Source of the DNA: Mixophyes australis
Taxonomy: Eukaryota > Chordata > Amphibia > Anura > Limnodynastidae
Direction: 5' to 3'
DNA length: 64,000 nt
Assembly (NCBI GenBank): GCA_036250195.1
Contig: JAVHZZ010000004.1
Coordinates: 163,596,869 to 163,660,868 of the forward strand
The position numbers were made by a program, and so were the translations under genes. Positions within the stretch are counted from its first letter, which is position 1. Each line of letters opens with the position of its first letter. Positions 58,381-64,000 of the stretch are shown here, piece by piece. Below the pieces are notes generated by a model, which was not told the origin of the DNA, made no database searches, and was given only the letters and a program-made list of their open reading frames with translations.

Positions 58381-59590
58381 TCTGTTTATCAACCAGAGTA
58401 TTAAAGTAATTTCATTGTTTTCCAATAAGCATTGTCTATGCGATTTGTGTGGTTCCAAAGCACAAGCAATTCATTTAGCAAAAGCAAATGTTTAGCAGTT
58501 CAATAAATACGTACAGTACAGCCGATACATGATACATACATACATACGCTGCACTCTGCTGGATCCAGCTACAGTCCTTCAGTTCAGAAGACTGTCAGAG
58601 TGACTGCTTAGCTGATTACTGGGAGCAGTATATATACATTTGGTGTTACAGTAAATACAATACAGGTGACTTGGCAATTTTCCATAGGTTCAGGCTTCAG
58701 GAAGGTCCAGTGTAATGCAGGTCCATAGGTCAGTTCAAACAACCCCCTCCAAGGATGGGGTTCAGCTTTCCAAGGGTGGGGGTCAGCTCTCCAGATAATG
58801 AATACTAATGTTCCCGCCAAGAACTAGTTTAAACTGGTCTATTAGCATTACACAGACAATATCATTCTAATCATTTATTCCCTATCATCGATAACTAGCG
58901 TACGCAATGTGCGATCCTTTCAGCGAATGAAACAACTGCGGATAAATAGGGGATTAGAATGATACCAAACATTACATGCTTCCTGTGACCTGAACTTTAA
59001 ATATCAGTAAAGTGTACATATAACCTTACAATATATAACTATAAACCAAATAACATCTGCTCATAAACGACTGTGGAGTGGAACCATTATAAATATGAAA
59101 TGTATATATAAGTGAATATGTAAGTGCGAATGTATGCATGCGTGACTTATCGTGCAATTGCGCCATGACACATGGCGTACTGATCGCAATCGCACGGTAA
59201 AACAATATTAAGCAATATACATTCTTTCATCCAATTATACGACTTTGACAGGAGAAAAGCCCTTGTCTCTCCCTATCTATCTAAGGGTCATCACTGGCAA
59301 TAGCAGTACTATTGTTGGCTGTAGCCCCTGCCAAAAAAAGATTTGCTGGGTTTCGCCAAAGAATGGGATAGCCTATTTAACAGGAAGCAGCGGTACATGT
59401 ACTGTCGCAATCTTTCTATTATCGCCATCTCAGGCTGGTGATAGCAAAAGAAAATAAATAAAAATACTTAATTATGTAAATAAACCATTTTTCTCATGGA
59501 AGTTATTCAAACATATATAAATTAATATGTTTTCAAATCCAGGCTTTCAGTTCAGTTCCTCTGCACATGTGGATAGACACTCATGTGCCT
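58381..59590. other. no assigned gene
   Basis: A repeated CCAAGG(A/G)TGGGG(T/G)TCAGCT motif occurs twice at about 58,749-58,790. Several CG-containing palindromic bits (GCGATCGCA-like) occur near 59,150-59,190. No gene recognised. Confidence 0.35.
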
Positions 59591-59599
59591 ATCCCCTGA

Positions 59600-59735
59600 C
59601 CGGTATTGCCAAGGCAGATGAGTATCACTCAGATGCCTCAACAAGATTTGAATAATAAATCATGGCAATAGCTGATTTTCTATCTCTGCGATAAGCGATG
59701 ATAGAAAGCCAGCCCTATCGCCATGTCTTAATAAA
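59600..59735. repeat. dispersed repeat, copy 2 (partner at 11.5 kb)
   Basis: Shares GATGAGTATC, AATAATAAAT, the AGCTGATTTTCTATC-type block and a TTAATAAATA end with 11,538-11,700. It also contains a CGATAAGCGATGATAG inverted motif. Confidence 0.45.
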
Positions 59736-62700
59736 TAGGTAAATATGTCACAAAATTACATTTAGTTGTACATTTCACTTTATATATTAGCCCCAAGAAA
59801 TCTCAATTTAAACAACATACACAATGTAACAACAGAAAAAAAGCAGATGGACTATGCTGCCGCTATTATTTAATAACAGGGACATACAGTCAGGGACAAA
59901 CAAAAAAAACATTTCAAAGATAGAATTTTAAGAACTTGCACTATCCACTGATACAGGTATAAAAACATATTCACAACACAAAATATATGTAATATAAGGT
60001 GCTGCTCATACTATACTATAGCAAATACATGAGAGCTTTATTTTTATTTTTCCTTTTATTGATGCACTAGGTAAAACATGCATGGGCAGCTTGTATCATG
60101 TCATCAACACAAATGTATACAATGCTCAACTGTAATTATTTATAGCCTTGCCTGAGATTATACATAGAAAATGCTGAGCCCCTAAACTGATTTTGCAGAC
60201 AAATGCGCATATGCTCACTTCGTGTGCTACAATTAACCACTATAGTAGTCAGGTTCAACAAGAACCCTCACAATAATATTTGAAACTACCTGCCCTCTGG
60301 CTCAGAACAAATAAATAAATATTTGAGATAATGAAATTTGCTAGAGTAAATATAAGTAGTATTTCTGTAATACATACATCCAGTAATGGTTATGAAATAT
60401 GATACTTTAGGCCTCTGTAGGTGTTAATTACATTATATTAACCAGTGCTATTTTCCATGTCTAATTACATCATTACTCAACAGAACAGAATGAATTAAAA
60501 AGAGCAGTACAGTAAAAGCTAGCAGGAAGGTCACTGAAAATAACTCACTCCATCATACTCTCCTACTATATGGTGAGAAATAAAACATTTCTGAAAACAT
60601 AGTCAAACAAGCAAAGCTGAGGAGGATGCTGCTTTATAAAATAAAATGCTGAGCAAGTAATTGTATAACTAATGAATATGGCCATGATTATGAAGGAATA
60701 TTAAGGTGTGCTCTAAATGGTATGCATTGCTGTAGTCAACATCCTTGCATAATGCTAAGACAATATAGCTGTCCTTCTTGAGCCCGATTTAATCAAACTT
60801 CAGGGTCATAAGTTACTCCTTCTACAATATAGTTCCCTAAAATAAGTTGGTGAACTGAGCACTGACAGTGTTGTTATGCGGCATTGAAAATAGCTTGTAG
60901 CGCTGTAAAAAAACAACAACAACAACAACAAAATTCAAGTAATCTTAAAACTCTAAGGTGACAATCACAAAAGTCTTGGTGGACCACTGGCAGTCCAAAT
61001 ATGTAGCCACAAATAATGGATCATGCAAGTTGCTCCAACAGTGAAAGGTAAAAAAAATTGTTGTGTTTTACAAACTTCACTCATAGCTGTGTACTTGTTA
61101 TAAAGTAAACAGCACAAATGAGATTTTGACAAATATCTTTCTATGTTTATAAAAGCCTAAATGTCCCCCCAAATTGCTGTATACCCTTGCCTTCAAACCC
61201 CTCTAATCCAGCTGTACACACTGACTGTGATGACCACTGTTTATGTTCCGCTCCACGCATTTTGCTCTCGCGCTCCCACCTGCTTCCCATTACCATGGCT
61301 TTATTATATGCACTAATTGCCTCTGTTTATTTAGTTTCCATTTTAAGGAACATTTGCATCATCCAAACAACATACATTTTTTTTTTTGTGACTGGTGTCA
61401 ATTAATTACAGATGTTTTGTAGAAAGCCTGGGAAAACCTTCAGTGTCTGTGTCCAGTCACTATTTCAGTCACAAATATTGCAAATAAAAACTGGAGTGTT
61501 TCCATATGTAGCAATAATGGCTAATTGATTTATTAAGCGTGTAAGCGACTGAGAAAGGATTTTTTACTTACTCTCACCATTTGCATATTTACTGTAGAAC
61601 AAGTGTGTATAACACCTCATCTAACACAACGTCTTGATGTACACACTTTACAAATTGGCTACTGTGTATCTGTTTACCAGCGTGTAATATTTTTTTGCCA
61701 TCTCGGATGCTGTGATCTCATGCTTGTCATATATATAGCTTTTATAGTTATGTTTTGCATTAAAATTATTTTTCATTACAGTTTAAACATTTAAAATAAA
61801 CATATTTAATGTTATTAGATGTATGTTTTTGTTATTGCAGTATATTTATAGTGCTATGTCCTGTAAAATGTAATATTAATAAACATATATAAATAGCACC
61901 TGAAGATTCTTATACGGCACTTGCTCTGTGTAGATGGACCTACAGGTCTCATGTTTTTGTTAAAAGTTAGTTGATAAGGTGGTTGAGGGCAGTTGAAGAT
62001 ACAATAGTAAATGGGCGTTTAAATGTATTCATTATGCTGATTGTTACAGCTGCTGTGCAAATTAATTACAGGACTTACAGCCATAATATATTCTTCGGTA
62101 TTTAAAGGAAAATTATGAATAATGCCTCAAAACTCAAAGTGCCAAGAAATTGCTTAATATATATCTATCATAAAACTGTATATTCATCATGTTCAGTAAC
62201 ATTAAACATACTTGAAGTTATCACATATTCAATTACAAAAATATGAACTGTCCTTATTCTGATGCTTCTTCTCTTCAGTATGTTGAGTATATCTTTCTTA
62301 TATGGCCCAAATATATTGGACTCTCATTGTTTAGAGTTAGGACCACCCTATTAGCAAAAGCGCCGTGGAGTGGCGGGTGGCTTTAACATACATTTGCATT
62401 TTTATCTACAGTAAGAATGGCAGATATGTTGCTGGCTATAGCAGTGTGCTGGGGGATCTCTCTGTGTTTGTTCCTTTTAGGATAACCCCACCCTTTCATG
62501 CACCTGCTATAGCCTATAAATTGATTTGAGCAACTTCCATTTCTTTATATATCTTTCTTATGACCTGCAGGGGTCATAATTCTTAGTTCTATATATGAAG
62601 ATGTTTAATCAAAAAGCCTCCAATAGAAAAGGAAAACCAATAATTAATTAGGCATAATTAAGCAACAATATGTTTTATGATAATTACTCGTTTACATGTG

Positions 62701-63574
62701 AGTAAAAAAAACATGTTAGAAAAGATAAATGTAATCCAACATCCCTCAGCATTAGGTGTTACATAAAAGCACTCTATGTATAAGTTTTGTAGTTATGCAG
62801 GGTAGAGAAACTAGTAAATGCATACAACAATTTAGAATAAATAAGAGCCAATTAACATCTTATTAGTGTGCAGAGGACAATGGACAGCACAGGTTTCCAG
62901 CCCGGTTCATATATTTCTATATACAATCCTGAGGAATGCTCTAGAAAGACTTCTGAAGAAGACTACAGCAGAGTAAGACTAATCAGCAATGTTATAGATG
63001 ATCTCTGACGTTACATTATCACACAGATGCGGTGGCTGCCAGCAGAGCTCTGTCTTGTTCATCCCAATGGAGGGAAGGAGCTATCAGTATTGCAGCAGTT
63101 GCTCTAATTCTCTCTTCTTCTTACCGCTGGCATATAGGACATATGATGTATATCTGCATCAAAGAGAATGCTTGTTGCCATTTTACAAATGTATACATTT
63201 TATACATTATATGGATGGGAGCTTAAATGGGCCATAAAGATAATCCGGTGTAGTATAAATATTATTATATTACTTGTATATATACTTATCTTGTATAAAT
63301 GCATAAATAATTATTTAGCACTTTTGTGTGTGGACTGAATATATTTATACATTGACCTTGAATTGCATTAACGTGCCAAATTTATCACTGAAATATGTTT
63401 TGCACAGAATTATTTAGATGTATGTTAGCTTTACCAACCTCAAGCTAGGATACAATATGGTTCTAATGAACCAAGGACAATTCATGCTTAAGGGAGAACT
63501 GTCATCAAAATGTAAGAATTATTATGTTATCTAAAATTAAACATGATTGTTTACAATTTTTTAAAATGTTTATT
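59736..63574. other. no assigned gene
   Basis: AT-rich sequence with a CAA microsatellite (60,912-60,932). The block around 62,330-62,525 (AGCGCCGTGGAGTGGCGGG; ATAGCAGTGTGCTGGGGGA) has the look of a dispersed repeat. No gene recognised. Confidence 0.4.
60912..60932. repeat. (CAA)n microsatellite
   Basis: About seven CAA units. Confidence 0.9.
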
Positions 63575-64000
63575 TATGGTATTATTGGTGTAATGTGCGA
63601 AGTGAGAGGAGTGGACGTGTTATTAGGGTAATGTGTGGGTATAGATGGTGGGAAGAGGGCTGGGGGTGGTATTGGTGTAATATGTGGGTATAAGTGGTGA
63701 GGGAGTTATTGGTGTAATGTGTGGGTATAGGTGGTGAGGGAGGTATAGGTGTAATGAGTGGAGAGAAGAGTTGAGGTGGTTTTAGTGTAATGTGCGGGGA
63801 GAGGGCTGGGGGTGGTATTGGTGTAATGTATTGGTATAAATGTGAGGGAGGTATTGTGGTAATATGTGGGTATAGGTGGTAAGGGAGGTATAGATGGGCT
63901 GGGGGTGGTATTGGTGTAATATGTGGGTATAGGTGGTAAGGGAGGTATAGGTGTGGTATTTGTGTAATGTGTGGGGAGAGGGCTGGGGGTGGTATTGGTG
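63575..64000. repeat. 36-37-bp minisatellite, runs off the window
   Basis: GGTATTGGTGTAATGTGTGG-type starts recur every 36-37 bp (63,671, 63,708, 63,744, about 63,781, 63,817). Two half-unit types alternate: GGTATAGGTGGTGAGGGA and GGAGAGGGCTGGGGGTGG. The right edge is beyond the window. Confidence 0.9.

Overview
The window looks like vertebrate nuclear DNA, most probably from a frog (anuran). It is AT-rich and packed with transposons and minisatellites. It contains tRNA-headed SINEs with an ATGATG tail, foldback MITEs carrying a GCAACCAATCAG core, and L1-, L2- and CR1-type LINE debris, a mix I associate with anuran genomes. The taxon is inferred from repeat style, not from a gene. No complete protein-coding host gene, rRNA or functional tRNA gene is visible. 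Two short minus-strand stretches (about 2.4 kb and 40.8 kb) have exon-like features, but both are weak calls.

Layout. 0-12 kb: mostly unassigned sequence with a hAT-type MITE (1.2 kb), a foldback element with a telomere-like core (4.95-5.48 kb) and a 29-bp minisatellite (6.73-7.74 kb). 12-25 kb: a solo LTR (13.2-14.0 kb) inside a degenerate 31-bp-type minisatellite, a foldback MITE (18.9 kb), a TAGAGATG-ended hAT MITE (19.9 kb), a broken L1-like ORF2 (20.9-22.35 kb) and a long AG microsatellite. 25-33 kb: hAT-type elements, including a 4.9-kb element whose core is a 3.5-kb, 30-bp minisatellite. 33-45 kb: SINEs, small MITEs and a possible promoter/first exon. 45-51 kb: a 2.1-kb hAT-type element with a 31-bp minisatellite, inserted in an L2-like LINE, then four CATACTTGCC MITEs within 2.1 kb. 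51-64 kb: one full SINE, a small hAT MITE, CR1 and L1 remnants, and a 36-37-bp minisatellite that runs off the end.

The strongest observation is the density of hAT-type insertions. Twelve elements have clear ends and an 8-bp target duplication (nine perfect, three with one mismatch), yet no transposase is present. Two of them (27,561-32,476 and 45,751-47,843) share a layout: a CAT/CAG-GCC terminus, a GC-rich exon-like module, a GTAAGT, then a large minisatellite with higher-order repeat structure. The second element's 31-bp unit also occurs, inverted and decayed, at 13-14 kb.

The very long minus-strand open frames at 27.8-31.5 kb (over 1,180 codons in all three frames) follow from a stop-free 30-bp repeat and are not genes.
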